DNA from: Sceloporus undulatus
Lineage: Eukaryota > Chordata > Lepidosauria > Squamata > Phrynosomatidae
Direction: 5' to 3'
DNA: 64,000 nucleotides
NCBI RefSeq assembly: GCF_019175285.1
Contig: NC_056528.1
Coordinates: 48,986,353-49,050,352 of the forward strand
The position numbers were made by a program, and so were the translations under genes. Below are positions 44,696 to 59,600 of this stretch, one piece after another. Position 1 is the stretch's first letter, and every line of letters begins with the position of its first letter. Below the pieces are notes generated by a model. The model had not been told where the DNA came from. It did not search any database and saw only the letters and a list, made by a program, of their open reading frames with translations.

Positions 44696-47600
44696 GTGAG
44701 TGGGGAAGGGGTCCCTGAAGTGGAGGCAACATGCAAAGAATGTGGTTGGAGGTTACAACTGGAGAAGAAGGGAGTCAGGCCCTGTCCTACAAGTCCTAAG
44801 AGTACAGCGGGTCCTTCGTATCCGCTGGGCTTTGGTTCCAGGATCCCCCGCAGATCCTCAAAGTCCCATTGTAAACAGTAACGTAGTAAAATGGTGTCCC
44901 GTATATAAAATGGGCAAAATTGAGGTTTGCTTTTTACATAGAATGATAGAGTTGGAAGAGATCTTAAGGGCTTTCCAGTGCAACCCATTCTGCCATGCAG
45001 GAACTTTCCATCAGAGCGCCCCCAACAAATGGCCATCCGGCTTCTCTTTAAAAAATCTCCAAAGACTGAGACTCCAGCATCCTACGAAGGACTGTATATC
45101 ACTGTCAAACAGCCCTTACTGTCGTATTGTGAATATCTTTGAACTGGGGTTGGTTGAATCTGTGCAGATGCAGAACCTGCGGATGCAGAGGACGCACGGT
45201 GTCTCCTTGCTGGGATGTCAGTTCTGCTCTGGTCTTAAATTACACATCCTTTCTCTCTTCTCAGGTCCAAACGCTTGGCTTTATAAAGGTGCTTTGGGTC
45301 ACTTTGGAGGTATGCTGTTTAAATGATGCATGTGTCTTAAGAGTCTGGAAGCCACACCAAAGTCATGCTCCATCCTTAGGACTGGGGTGTGGCTTTGACA
45401 CGGCTTCTGGTTTCTTAGGACGCATGCATCATTGAAACAGCGTACCTCCAAAGTGACCCGAAGCACCTTTATTTTGGACTGTCTGTATGGGGCCTATATT
45501 TCAGATAAACTTATCTTCTCCAGCTGATCATATCTGGGGGGAAGGGTAGCAAATGACGCATGATGTGCTTTGAACCAATGGCAGCGGGTGGCTTCTGCGT
45601 CAGTTGGGCAGGAAATCTGCTCCGTTTTGTGTTCCAAATTTTAAGGGTTCTGTTTAAATAGGGATAGAAAGAGCAGTTGGCGTTCTCCTTGGGGGGCTTT
45701 AGGTCTTTGTAAATGGCCTTACATCTGTACACAATTGGATTGAGTAGTTTTGAGAAACTCAGTCTAGGTTTTCTGAAGATGTATTTGCAAAGCTCCTCTC
45801 CGGATGATTGCTCTTGGTGTGTGTGTGTATGATAAACTGTTTTGACCGTTGGGCGGAAATAATTTCATCCTCACTGCGTCTTCCTCTTTGAAACTAGGTA
45901 TGGGCACAGGATGCCTTTAGCTGTGGAGTCCACTGCAGATCTAGTCCGTTGCAAACTCCTAGACGCCTCTGGCGATTTAAAATCCCACGAACTTGTCCTC
46001 ACGTACGGTCTTGCTCTTGTCAGGTAAGGAGTATGGTAGGAAGAGGGAGGAAGGGTTGAGTTTGTAGGGCTGAAATCAATAAAGCCATATAAGTTTTGAG
46101 ATGGAAGAATCGAAAGAGGTGGAGTCAGTGTAATAGCCATAAATTTAATGCTAAACTGGTGCATCCATGAAATAGAATAGCCAAAGAACGGAGGGGAAAA
46201 CAACCACCTGGAAGTGGCCAGGCATCCATTTCTGTTTTGTTCTGGTTTGTGCTGCAAACGTGGGATGAGTGTCACTCTGCAAGTAACGTTTTGAAATAAC
46301 CATTATCACCCTGAAATCCCAAAACGCTTCTCCGTAAGCTCATTTTTTCTTTTTTGATGTTCGCAGGTTTCTGAATCTCATCACAGAGCGGAGGCAGAAA
46401 AAATACACCATTTCTCTGAGATGGCTGGCTAAAGAGGTAAAGAAAAGTCCAGAGTGTAAACCACTTGCCGGCTATTGCTATTCCTCCTGCCAGAGGGATT
46501 ACAGCCCAGGAATGAATTCAGAAGGGATTTCAACTAAATTTCTACATGTGGGGGTGACAGATGCAAAGCATTTCTGGACTGTAAAGCCCATAAGGTTCAC
46601 TTGTTGTTGTTTTGGAATTGTAGTCTGCAAAAGTAGCATTTCCAAGCTCTGTGTGAATCTCTGCTTTGGGTGACTTTAATAAGTGATTGGGTTGTTGTTT
46701 TTTTGCCCAAAGCTGGACATCCCGGTCTGGATTGTAGACCTTCGTCACGAACTGACCCACGGCAAACTTCCTCCTCTGGCTACTTGCCGCAAAGGTGAGC
46801 GCAGTCATTAAAATTATGACAGTGATTATTGATCATAGAATCATAGAGTTGGGAGAGACCACAAGGGGCATCCAGTCCAACTCCATTCTGCCATGCAGGA
46901 ACTCTGATGGTTGGTTTTATAGTAGCCTCTTGCACATTATGGTTCCCGAAGTATAAGAGAGGTCCCCATCCTAAGGGTTTTGCAGACGACATTATGCATT
47001 CTTATGTACAGAAAAGTATGGGAAGAGAGGGGATATGTTAAAGCAGTGGTTCCCAACCTCTAGTCCTCCAGATGTTTTGGATGTCAGCTCCCATAATTTC
47101 TGACTGTTGGCCAAGTTGGCTGGGCTTCTGGGATCTGAAGTCCAAAACAAATGGAAAACCCTCCAGATGTCTTGGGCGTCAGCTCCCATTGTTCCTGATG
47201 GTTGGCCAAATTTTACTTTGCTTTGGTGATCTTGTAGCACCTTACTGCTTCAGGGACAACATTGAAAGCAAAGCATCAGATACTTTTATCCCACCTTCAG
47301 AACTTCATCCCTCCTTGCTCTCTTTGCCTTAAGGCTGCATCCACACTGCACAATCACAGCACTTTGATACCAGTTTCGTTGTTTTCCTGTGCAACCCTGG
47401 GACTTGTAGTTTGGGGAGATACTTAAAATTCTTGGCTAAGAGAAAGCTGCTCTGGGCTACGGCTCTCTTTCAGAAGTGTCTCCCCACATTACAATACCCT
47501 GGATTCCTTGAGACAGAGTAATAGCAATTAAATCGGTGCCAAACTGTTCCAGTTGTGCCGTGTGGACAGCTTGGTAATGACATGTACTAGATGCCTTGTT

Positions 47601-50545
47601 TTGAGAGTCCCACCAGATGGCACTATATGGCATTATTAGGGTTTGGTGAACTCTTTCAACAACAGAGATAGTGCTGAGTTTTAAAAGGTGGGGTGGTTTC
47701 AATACTTTTAGACTGGAGAACCACAGCCTAGGGATCATTGAGATGAACCCAAAACTTGATGAACCCAGGACTTCTCTATACAATTAAAATGCTCTTTATT
47801 CCAGTCGAATAGAATGCGATCCAGCATTTGAAGGAGTTTGAGTTTTATGGAGGGCAGGGTGGAAAACTCATTAAACTGTGTAGAAAAGGACTTTTAGCAG
47901 AATATCCATGGAAATCTATGTCAAGATAACATGATGTGAATCCTAACCTTTTACTCCAGTGCCACGTTGGCCATAGTGATGCAGCTTTGCGATTCAAATG
48001 CTGTGATCCGTTGTCCCCTCCAGGCTGTGATGTAGTCCTGGAATGGCTGCGACGGACATACTGGAGCCGCCAGTTGGGCAGCAACATAGTTGGGGGAAGT
48101 GAGGAAGAGGAAGATGGAGAAGAGGCGTCAGCAACAGAGAGTGGGACAGACAGCAGCAAAGAGGAACCTGAGAAGTGGCAGTCGCTGGCATCGCAGAAAC
48201 ACCAAGAGGTCCATGGTATGTGTACTGTATATACTCATGTATAAGTCTAGAGATTTTAGTCAAAAAATTGACCCAAAAAACTGAGTCGACTTATCCACAG
48301 GTCAATGTAGGCACTGTATATATGTAGAACTTTGTGAGTTCTTTGGCACTGTTTTCCTCTGCATCATCCTTTAGATCCTTTGTTACATTTTACCCTTGAC
48401 TTATCTGTGGGTCATAGCAAAATCCATAATTTTGACTCCAAAACTTGCCCTCGACCTATACATGAGGTCGACCTATAGTCAAGTATATATGGTAGGTGCC
48501 ACAAGGAGGGAGCTGTCCTAAAATCCCACCTGGGCAGACAGGGTGAATTTGGCCATTCAGTCCCTCACTGGAGGCAGTTGGGCCACAGAATGTCGAAGGC
48601 AAATTTCCACGGAAGTGAAAAATTGAATGACAGGGAACAATGTGACCTATTTGAATCCCAAACATAGATGAAAAATATCATGTGAGCCATTGGTTCCTGG
48701 CATGCGCCCTCCTGGAGCAACCTGCAGGAATTTCCTCCCGCCCTCTACTTTTGTCGTTTTGTAGCTTATTTAGGCTTCTCCGTCAGAGAGCTCTGGTGCC
48801 ACAACAGACTACAAATCCCAGAGTTTTGATGTTGTAATACCTGGAGGCCCAGAGGTCTAGTTAGCACCTGTGTTGCATGAATAGCAGAGGCCTTGTTTGT
48901 GCCAGCGTTGGTAAGTTTTCAGGCCTAATCTTAGTGCTTTTAAAGTTTACACCTAACCGACTACGTTAGCTGTTTCTCTTGCTTTAGTCTAGTGATTAAT
49001 ACTCTTTTGTCCTCTTGAAATTATTCTGTTGGGGTTTTTTCCCTGGAATTGTTTATGCTGTTTTATTTTTATGCCATTCTGAGATCTGACAACAGAGTAC
49101 AAGAGAGAAATATTTTAATGGATGAATAAAAATTACTATACTATTAAAAGCATGTCCTTCCTTTCTACCCGATGGTGCCTAGGGCTTGTATTACTTCCTC
49201 TAATTCCATTTCATAGACTTCAAAATGGTTTCTTGTTCTTCTTTTCTCTCCCCCAGAGAAAGTCACAGATGTTTTGACTTCCTACAAAACCCAACAATTT
49301 AAGGTAGGCTCCACAGGTTTTTAATGTGGCTAGAAATTCCTCTTTCATATTAAAACTAATAAAGTTTGTAGGCGACTTTATATTTCCCCTGGACCTCTTG
49401 ACGACAGCTAAAGGAAATTAAACACTGCTTTGAACTTGAAATAGGAAATTGTGTTCACAACAAATTACAGTTCCCAGAATTCCATAACATTGAGTCATGA
49501 CAGTTGAAGCGGTGTCAGCCTGGATTATTATATGTTTTAAAGGCTCGGTTCTACCAGTGGCTTTGAGATGATGCTGGAGGTCATCAGTGAAAAGGCTAGA
49601 ATGCGCCTTTGCTGTGTACCTTTGCATCATTTACCGCCAATGAAGCTTATGCTATAGCTGTAGCATGTGTCAGGATCTGGCACACTAAAATAACTTTTGG
49701 AGAAGCCTAGAGCTACAGTTGGTTCCAAAACAAGACACACATCCCAGCTGTGAGAAATTACATTACAGCAGATCATTTCTGTTCTTTGCCACGGTCGAAC
49801 ATTAGGCCTTCGGTCAGTCAACGAGAGCCTTCCTGTTTGCATTAGGTCCTTCAGGAGTTGCAGAGCATTGAGCAGGTCTGCGAAGTGTGGTGCAGCTCTT
49901 CCTCGGAGGTGGAGTGGGTTGTAGCCCAAATCAAGGACTTGATGCAAGAGAACAGGTGAGGGTTCCGATTTCTGCGGAAGACCAAAGGCCACTGTGGCTG
50001 GTGTTGGCAAACCCACACAACTGAATGTGTTGAGTGTTCAATTCAGTACCATCTCAGTGAGAAAGGTGAACAGTAACGGGCGTAGTTTAAAAAATCATTT
50101 GAGATTTTGGTGAATGTTTTTAGCAGTGTTTAAAACAGTGTTGAAGTAGTAGGTCAGAAACAGCAAGAAGCCAGTCTCTGTCAGTAAAAACCTACATACT
50201 ATAGTTTCTAGCCCAGCCTCGTTCTTTCTATGTTAGTATTCTACTCATGAAAACCATCATGGTGTAGCAATTTGCACGGTGGACTAAAACTTGGGAGACC
50301 AGGATTCAAAGACCACGGGGTGGCTTTGTGCCAGTCACACACTCTCAGCCTCCGAGAGTGGCAGTGGCAATGGCAAATCTGCTGTGAACAAACCTTTTCA
50401 ACAAAAGTCTATGATAGTTTTGTGTTGGGGTCGCCAGAAATCTGAAATGGCTTGAAGGCACACACCACTAACAACATTTGGTCCACAGGTCAAAATAAAA
50501 GTAAAATTGGCCTTGAAAAGCATACATACATACATATATATATAT

Positions 50546-50609
<64 letters not shown>

Positions 50610-53600
50610 TGCACATTTACATACATACATACACACATACATAAACCCTCCCTGACGGAGGTTTTTCTCCCTCAAACAGATGGCAATAGAATTGAGTATT
50701 TGAGGAGGTCACAAAGCTATCACAGCTCATTTGTGTTGTGTTCAAGAACCTAACACACAGCGTTGTGAAGAACAGCAGCATTGCAAAATTCCACAATGCT
50801 CAGATATACTGTGATTTATAAATTTACTGATTAATCTGATTTCTGTCAAATGGCTAACAAAACCAGAAGTCAGGAAGAGCGAACTCAAAGACGGCTGTTT
50901 TCCACCTTTTAAGATGACAGTAATTGTGGGTCAGCCTCTCCTTTTTCTTCTCTTTTGGTGAATATCAATACTACATCGGTTCAACAGATCTTTAGTTCTG
51001 CTCTTGGGGAATCACTGCAGATGTCCTTCTGGATGAGTGATTGGGAGGAGAGATCTCAGGATGCTTATGGGAGAGAATGTGTTTGGTGCTTGCCTCCTCT
51101 TCTTCCCAAGTTTCTTTTATTATCTTTGAAGAAATCGGGCACCTGACTGTGACATTGGTTGCTATAAACCTTTGGAAATCCTGCAGTGCGCTGTGTATGG
51201 GGAAGTGCTTTGGAGAAGTGAGAACATCTTCTCTCCATCTCTACATTCAGAGCATCTGTTTGGTCTCAATAAAACAAGACTAGATGATGACTCTTCCCCG
51301 GGGGAGGAAGCCTCACATGAGACTGAATCTTTCCCTGCTTTTCACATTCAGCATGTGCATCATCCCTTTTCATATTGACTTAGAAGGAGAGGGAAGGGGA
51401 TTTATTAGGGTTGGCTTCCTACAAACCCCAGTATTTATGAACTTGAAATGGCATTGTGCTGGTGTGTATACATTAAGCATGCTTGGACGTCTGGCTGTAT
51501 AGCCTAGAACCCTTGGTTTTGTAGAACAGAAGATGAATGTCGAGATTTATACAACTTGAGTATCCCTTATTTGGAGTTCCAAAACACTCTGAAATCCATA
51601 ATTGTCCACATGGGTGGCTGGCTGACATAGTGACACCTTTTGCTTTTCAATGGTTCAATGTACTTGAACTTCATTTCATGCACAAAACGATTAAAAGTGT
51701 GTATAACAGTACCTCCAGGCTATTTGTAAAAGGTGTATGCAAAACGTAAAGGAATATCATGTTTAGATTTAACAAATATTCCAAAATCAAATTTTAAAAA
51801 AAGCTGGAATCCAAAAACCTGATCTCAAGCGTTTAGGATAAGAGAGACTCAACCTATGTATATGTATGCATGTGAATGTGAATCAGTGTGGCATAGTGGT
51901 TTGAGTATTGGACTACAACTCTGGATATCAGGGTTCGGATTCCCTGCTCAGCCATGGAAACCCACTGGGTGTGTTTGGGCAGGTCACACACTCTCAGCCA
52001 CACCATGATAGGCTCACCATAGGGTTGCTACAAGTCACAAATGACTTGAAGGCACACAACAACAACATGTGTTTGTGTGCCCAGTTGTAGACTCGGTGCA
52101 GATGGTTCTTTTAATTTAGGGAGGTCATGTGTGGGGTCAATAGAAGCAATCCCAGCTCCTCTCTCTCCACATGGGAACCTGAGGAGAACCATGCTTGGAG
52201 AAAATCAGTGGCCTATTTGGTCCAGCGTCTTGTTAATCATGTGGTCTAGAGGAAGCCCAAAAGAAGGCCAGCTTCGGGCAATGAATGTAAGAGGAGGCTT
52301 TGCGAAAAAAGGGGAGGTTTCAAGACCGTGGAAAGCAACCTTTTTCCATTTGAGTCCCAGCTGAGTATCTCTGAAGAGAAGGAAATCCTCTCCAATGAAA
52401 AGGGGAACAAGCTCCATCTGAAACTAAACCATCTTGGGTGGCATGCTGAGAAACTCCCTTTCCCACCTTCCTCTTGTTATTTTCTTCTGAAATTTCCACT
52501 ATCTCAGTTTCTGTGATATAATACAATAATGTGACCAAGAACGGCCAAAACATTAAATCATCTTACAAAGAAGCTGTAAGTGGAAGCAACTACTTCACCT
52601 ATTTTAGTTTCCATTGTAGCTTTTTTTGTATCCTAAACTAGTATGTAGAGGCCATACTCGTTGTACTCACCTAATAATGATTTTGCCCATTTTATTTTAC
52701 TCATGAAATAACCATTACTTATCTTGTGATATGTTTCCAGTTTTCTATTTTTGTTCTCAATGCCAGAAAACGAATAGGTCAGGTTCGGGGAGAAAGTGTG
52801 TTTGTTGCTTATGGGGATGGAGAATTGGGGTGAGGGTTGTCTCCAAGGAAAACCAGGTTCTGTAGGCTATATTCAGAGGAAGGCAATGGCAAACCACCTC
52901 TGAGTAGCTAAGAAAACCCTTTGAAATTCATGGAGTGGCCATAAGTCATTAGGCAACTTCAAGGCACATATATTAAGCAGAGAGAATCTGCCATCCTGCC
53001 TCTTTATCTGGGAGGAGTGTGATCGATATGTACATAAAATTGAGGATTGCATGGAGGGCCGGATGTCGGTTGGCGCAAGATCTATGGTGGCAAACGTAAT
53101 GCTCCAAGGTTGTTCACCAGAATTGGTCGTTTCTGCAGGGAAGCGGTGGCCACAGCTTTGCTCGACGATGGCTTTCTCATCCCAGCCCCAGAAGACATGC
53201 AGATCTTGAACATCAACGCTCAAGGTTGGTGTCTTAGATTAATCACTGATTCCTTGGACAAATGGTTGAATGTCCTTTCTTCTCCTGCTGGCTATCGAAA
53301 TGTGTAAAAGAAACGTGTGCTAAATCCCAACAAGTCAAAAACCATACCAGGATATTAATTGCTCATGATGGTTCCCACATGATGGCTCTTTTGTCCACTC
53401 AATGCTAGTTTCTCTTTAGATCGTATAAATCTTTCACCTTTTACTAAATGCTGTCACAGCTCCAGAAACGTCTGAAGTCTTTGGGAGCATATACAGTCCA
53501 AAACAGGTTGGGCTTTTCATCAGTGAGTGTTCATCTCTTGAGCACCTTGAGATGTTTCTCTAGGATTGTTGTTGTTGTTGATTTTATTTGTGTGCTTGTC

Positions 53601-56600
53601 CGTTTTTAATTCCCATGTTTGTTGGGGAGTGAATCTGTGCCAGTTTTTAGTTAATTTCAAAGCTTTTATCCATGGTACTGAATCAATTAAGAATAGGGTA
53701 TAAAAGCTGGAATGAATGCACTGTCCCAATGACATGGGGACCACCAGAGCAAATGTGAAACGTTCACTTTTTCTTCTGCAGGTTTGGGTTTGGATCCTCC
53801 TTTCCCCCAAATAATACACTGGGATGGGTGGTGATTTTCAAAGTTTTTTCCGTCTATACCTTTTGTAATGGTAACCTTCCCCTACCCACTTATGTGTTGT
53901 GTCTGTGTAGAAACCAAAGAGTGGGATTTCCAAATCCCTCAGACCTTTCTCCACTTCTGGCAACCGCTGCTGAAGGGCCTTCACTCCAAAGATTTCACGC
54001 AGACTCTGCTGGAGACCATGTTTGCTGAGCTGAAGGAACACGCCCGGGATCTGACGCTCCGGCCACAGTTCCTCATCAACTGGATTACAAAAATCCTGAA
54101 AGCCGTCATACAGTCCAGTGAGTCTCGACTTGATTTGAAGATAAAACATTCTCACCGTCGTTCTGCCTGGGATTCTTGTTTCCCGAAGAGTGTAAACATG
54201 CGGTTGAGGGAAAGAGGATTCGTATGGGGACAGCAGTGAGATTTTCTCATTGAGATAAAGCCTTTCTCTACGTCTCCCATCTTGCCCAGTCTAGGAAGAG
54301 TCAGTTTTGCGGACCATTTTCCTGACCAAGGACCTTGAGGGGGTACACCAGCCCCTACAAATAAAACCATGAGTTGCAAAAAGCCCCAAACAAGCCCTTT
54401 TAAACAACAGTATTTCTTTTCGCTACAGCCAGTGCTTGGTATGGAAAGTCCCTTTGCCTAGTGTTAGAGGAGAATCACACCTTTTCAGTGTGCAATTCTG
54501 CTGTTAAAATCTGGGTGGGTGTGTATGTGTTTTTTCTAGGGCCTCAGGCCCCATGGTTGCCACTCTTGGCCAGGAAAGTATCTTCTTAACATTGGTCTTT
54601 TCTGCTTTATATTGCTGTTGTGAAGTAGCCAAAGGGAAATAATAGGTGTCTGAAACACTCAAAACTGGAAATGGGTTTACAAATCTTCAAGGTTAAAACT
54701 CCAGCAGTTGTATAGCTGTGTCATTTTCATGGTTGCATTACATCAAGTGCTGTAGGCTGTATTTCAAAGGAAGGGACTTGCAAACCACCTCTGAGCATTC
54801 CTTGCCTAAGAAAACTCCATGAGACTTATGGGGCCGCTATAGGCAACACACATCTTTTAAAGGCCTCTCTAATGCTATTTCATTTTGAAGGCAGGCAACA
54901 GGTTGCTTTACCTAACATGAGCTTGGCTTAGGGAAGTCCCTATCACTTGTAATAGGCAATTTACTTGATAAGGAAGAATTGCTTGCTAGGTAACTAAACA
55001 CAAAAGCTATGCATGGACAGATGGCTAGTAACAACTTGTCCAGTGTGTTTTTTTTAATGTGTGCAGGACTAGAGGATATTATTTTTATCACATTTGGGAT
55101 GTAGGCAGTACCCTGACTGTGTGTGAGCTTAACTTGTGGGGCATAACAAGCTCACAACACCATTCTGGGCTCAGCCCTACCCATCTGTCATTCTGTTCTT
55201 TGGCCTCGGTTTTAAATGCAACAGCTTGGAAATGTTGGCCGAATACGGAGGTGCGTGACCAGCAGTGCGCCAATTCATGTTGCATTGTGATTGAGATGTT
55301 CCCTTTTCTCTCTGGCATTCAAGAGAGCGTGTTATGAAATACAAGAGTCTTCTGTGGAGTGCTGTTGGCTCCCAAATGGACTGGCATGCTTTGGGAAATA
55401 AAATGCAAAATCGGCCCTTAAAAAGTTAAGCTAATTTTAGGTTTGCAAATATAGACTAAGCACCGTGACAGAAAAGGGGGGATTCTGCTCCTTGTGGAAA
55501 TTCTCTGTGCTTGACAGACCACTAACATTCAGTCTCTATTATTTTCACTGCATAAAACAAGAATAATAATCTCTCTGTATCATGACATCTAACAGTAAAT
55601 GTTGTCAAATAGGTTTGACGTTCTCCATGGGACAGTGCTTCTTACAAAGCAGTCAATAAACCCCCATAAATGTGTCCAATGTAGAAGGTGTTTACATTGT
55701 TGGTGTGAGGAATGGCTTTCATTGATCCCTCTTCAGTTTGAGTCCTATGTTCTGCTTTTCCTTTTCTTCTTTCCCATCCTCTACGGTCCTGCGTTAAAGA
55801 GAAGAGAAGACGCAGAGGCTCTTCAGCACCGTTTCTCTGGCCTGTTTCGTTGCAGTGGCTGAAGCTCCTTGAAGATTGCCTTGAAGCACCTTGCTGGGCT
55901 AGTCCTCACCTCCTCCATCTGTGAGTATGTGAGCCAGAATGGACATTGCAGTGAAGATCTGGGCTGCGCTCATCTTAGACTAAACTGTGATAACCATTGA
56001 CTTCTACCAAATGGGCTGACAGAATGGTCTGTCTTTTGTGCATTTCCTTCCTTCATGACTAGCAGAGAAATGAAGCAAGCTGGTGAAATAATCTGGTGAA
56101 GCTTCATTTCTCTGCTAGTCATGAAGGAAGGAAACCACAAAAATCTAATGACAGAACAACCTGCCTTTCCTCTGCCAGCTCTCTCACTTACCTTCACTGA
56201 CCATATACTTACCTGAATAGAATTTGTTGCCATATATGGGGACTTGGGCTGCATCCACACTGCAGAAATAATCCAATTTGACACCATTTTAACTGCTGTG
56301 GCACAGCACTGTGGAATTCTGGGAATTGTAGTTTATTGTGCCACCAGAGCTTTCTGACAGAAGGCTTAAGTGTTTCACAGAACTACAAATCCCAGAATCA
56401 CATAGCCTTGAGCCATGGCAGTTAAAGCGATGCCAACCTGGATTATTTCTGCAGTGCGTATTCAGCCTAAGTCATTTGTTCAGTTCAAGATTCTTTGCCC
56501 AATCCTTCTGAAAGTTGTTGTCTTGCTTTCACTTCATCCTCTCTTTTCATTTGTCATTTCTTCCTTTTTCCGGCCAGGATTCTGTCAAGCATGGAGCCCC

Positions 56601-59600
56601 CTTTACCGGCTGAATCTCAAGAGAAACTCCTCTATCTCACCTCCATCTACACCCAAGAAGACGCCTCCCATCCCAGCCCAGCTTCGGTTGTGGAACTCCG
56701 GAGGCAGCCCGTTTACACGGTGGAGAATTTGCAGTGCAAACTGAAGCACAGCCGACTGTCCCGAGGACTTGGCAGAAGATTAGGGAGACAAGAGCTGGGG
56801 CTGGGAGGTGTTGAAGAGGAAGAGATGGAGGAAGAGGAGGAGGAGGAACAAGGAGATGGAGAAGATGACGACAGTGATGAGGAAGAGAAGATGGAAACCC
56901 AGTCACCACTTCTGGAGGAGCCATTCCTCCCTGAGAATGCAGCAGCCTTAGCTGAGAAGAGGATGGCACTGCAGGGGTCTGTCTGGCAGGTCAGCACAGG
57001 TAAAAACTGCCCTTTGGTTTGTGGGGACAAATTCTAACCAAGTTGGCCTCTGACTGTCCATGTACACAGTGGTCAAGACTTGGAGACTGTGGATTTGAGG
57101 GAGGAGGGACAAAAGGAAGAGCCAGCATAGCATGGTGGTTTAGGTGTTGAGTTCAGACTCCGGCAGACCATGACCTGACTCCCTGCTCAGCCCTGGGAAC
57201 TCACTGGGTGATCTCAGGCAAGTTGTATTCATTCAGTCCCAGAGGAAAGCAAAAGCAAACTTCCTCTGAACAGATCTTGCCAAGGAAACCCAATGATGTA
57301 GTTGGTGTAAGTTGGAATCAGCTTGAAAGTCCTTAACAGCAAGAATGATGGGGTGGATGGTGGGAGTTGCCATCCAGTATATTTGGAGGACTCTGGTTTA
57401 GGGAAGGCTGAACTGACAGAGAACGCCTCTTTGTTGTGTTAACTGCCATCAAGGCAACTTTGGCTTCTATGAATGAGAGACCTCCATGTTACGCTGCCCT
57501 CCACTAACCTGCTCAGGGCTTGCAGTCTCAGGGCAGCCATGGCTTCCTTGAATGAGCCTATCTACGTATATGAAATGCAGTCTTTTTCTTTGTCTGCTAC
57601 CTTCTGACTAATTTTTAACCTCTGTTGGTGTTTTTATGAGAGTGGAGAAGGCTACATCCTCATGATAGACCAGTCCCAGTCTAAAAGTCCTTGATTTCTT
57701 CATTTTTAGCTGCTTTGATTGAAATAGTCTCCTCCTACAGATGAGGTGAAGTGGAGAAATTTCCCTCTGGGGCGGCTGCCTGGCCAGAATGATGATCCTG
57801 ATGCCCTCTTAGTGGACAACTACACCGTGATAACAGCGCTTGACCAGATGGTGAACAGGGACAAGAAAACCTCACCTGGCATGGCGTAAGTAAGACGCTC
57901 TTGGGCGGTTGGCCTTTCTACAGCCCAGTGCAAATAATGCATTGCCTGGCAGACAAGAATAGCAGTGTCCAACTCCCTGAAGTTGTTGAGCTATATCCCT
58001 AAAATGCTTTTTTAAAAGTACTCTATATTGTTTTTAGATGCTCTGCTTTAATGTATATTGTAAGTCACTTTGACTCCTGTTCAGGAGAAAAGTGATAAAC
58101 CTAATCATTCGATCAGTTTGTCGGTGATTCCTCCTGGGTGAAAAGGTTGAGAAAGGCTGCCCTGGAAGGAAAGGTATGGGAAACGTAAGACATAAACGCA
58201 GCAGGAATTTGAGGTGTGTAGTAAAGAGGACATCCTGCTTGTGGCTGGCAGCTAACGTAGGTTGTATTTAGAGCATTATGTCACGTTTATTTAATCCACT
58301 GACTACTTACAAACCTGCTCTTACAACAGAGGTTCTAAGGAGTTCTCCTTTCCAGGCCATTTTCATGTCCTGGCTTGCCTAACTTTCGACACCGAACTGC
58401 TGTCGTGTGCTATCCGTACTTTGTGGGGTGTCCAGCCTGTTGGTCTTTTGCCACCAGCTGATACAGGTAGCAAATATACTGAAGGAAGTAACTGGGAAAA
58501 CAGGGATTTCCCCTTTTCTTCTTCTCGATGCATAGCTGATCATTGGCTTGCTCATGCAAAACGTGGTCCTGACTTTGCAGCTCAAACCTGAGCAGTTGTG
58601 GTGAGATGGACCTTTGACAATAAACAGATTGGTTTTGGGGTTCTTCTTTGCATTGTGGGCAAAATTTAACCGGTGGTGTAGAAAGGGTTAACAGATCCTT
58701 ACTTAATCATGTACATGACTTGCAAAATTGAAACTTCTGCAATGGGACAATGTCCCTAATTGCACTTTTCTTTTTCTGCCGCGGACTCTTCCCTGGTCTT
58801 GACATCTGTCTGCTTTGGCGCATGTTCCTCACTCAGGGTCAGAAACATCAGGTGCCGCGATGGCGTCGGTGCCAATAAAGACTCCCAGAGGTTCGACGCC
58901 TCTTACGTCCATTCCTAGTTTAGACTAGCCAGTGTCTATTTTAGGCCTTTGCAAGCCCTCGGTTCGCCCTGGGTACTTTTCCACTGCGCCAGATGCTTTC
59001 AGCAGGATAACTTCTAATTGTCCGCTTGAGTCAGTGTCGTGGACTTGCGTCCTGTTGTCACTAGGAAGCCGATGTTGGTTGCCACAGCAGCTGGCCCAAT
59101 TACGGCCAATTATAGCCACTTTGGTCCCACTTGTTCAGCTGTGCTAATTTATCGGATGTTCCTGCTATGATGGCCATTTTCCTGAGTTGCACGCGTTTGT
59201 GTGTGTGTGTGTGTGTGCGCGTGCACATTTGTTTTCTGAAGTAGATGTTAAGAGGCACTGTCCCCTAGAAACGGACAGAACAAATCCTGTGCATTCTCAT
59301 CTCCTCAACTTCATTCGTTGATGCTGTCTTATCCATAGCAGACTAGATCCACCTTGTATGCATGAATTCCTGATTGTTGGCTAAGCTTCGTGGGCCTTCT
59401 GGGAGTCAAAGTCCAAAATATCTGGGGAACTAAAGTTTGGGAACCACCGACATAGATATTTTGGGGTTTTGTTTTCCTCTTTGAGTGCATTTAAAACACT
59501 GCTATGGGCAAATATATTTGCAGCGCTCTTCCTTCCTCTTTGCTCTTATCCGGGTTTTAACTTGCATCATTGCAAAAAAGGTTAGGGGGGTTTGCTGCAA

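Noticed and set aside
44700-45326. 208-codon plus-strand frame after LAS1L exon 1
   Set aside because: Runs through a mariner-like element, a CR1 piece and a MITE in intron 1; not in phase with a splice junction.
49855-49955. LAS1L exon 7 starting at the CAG nine bases downstream
   Set aside because: In frame, but it would drop the VLQ residues that align with human VLE.
55856-55920. LAS1L exon 10 starting at 55856 after TTCGTTGCAG
   Set aside because: A good-looking acceptor, but with exon 9 ending in phase 1 it gives a stop within five codons, and the upstream in-frame sequence resembles the human protein.
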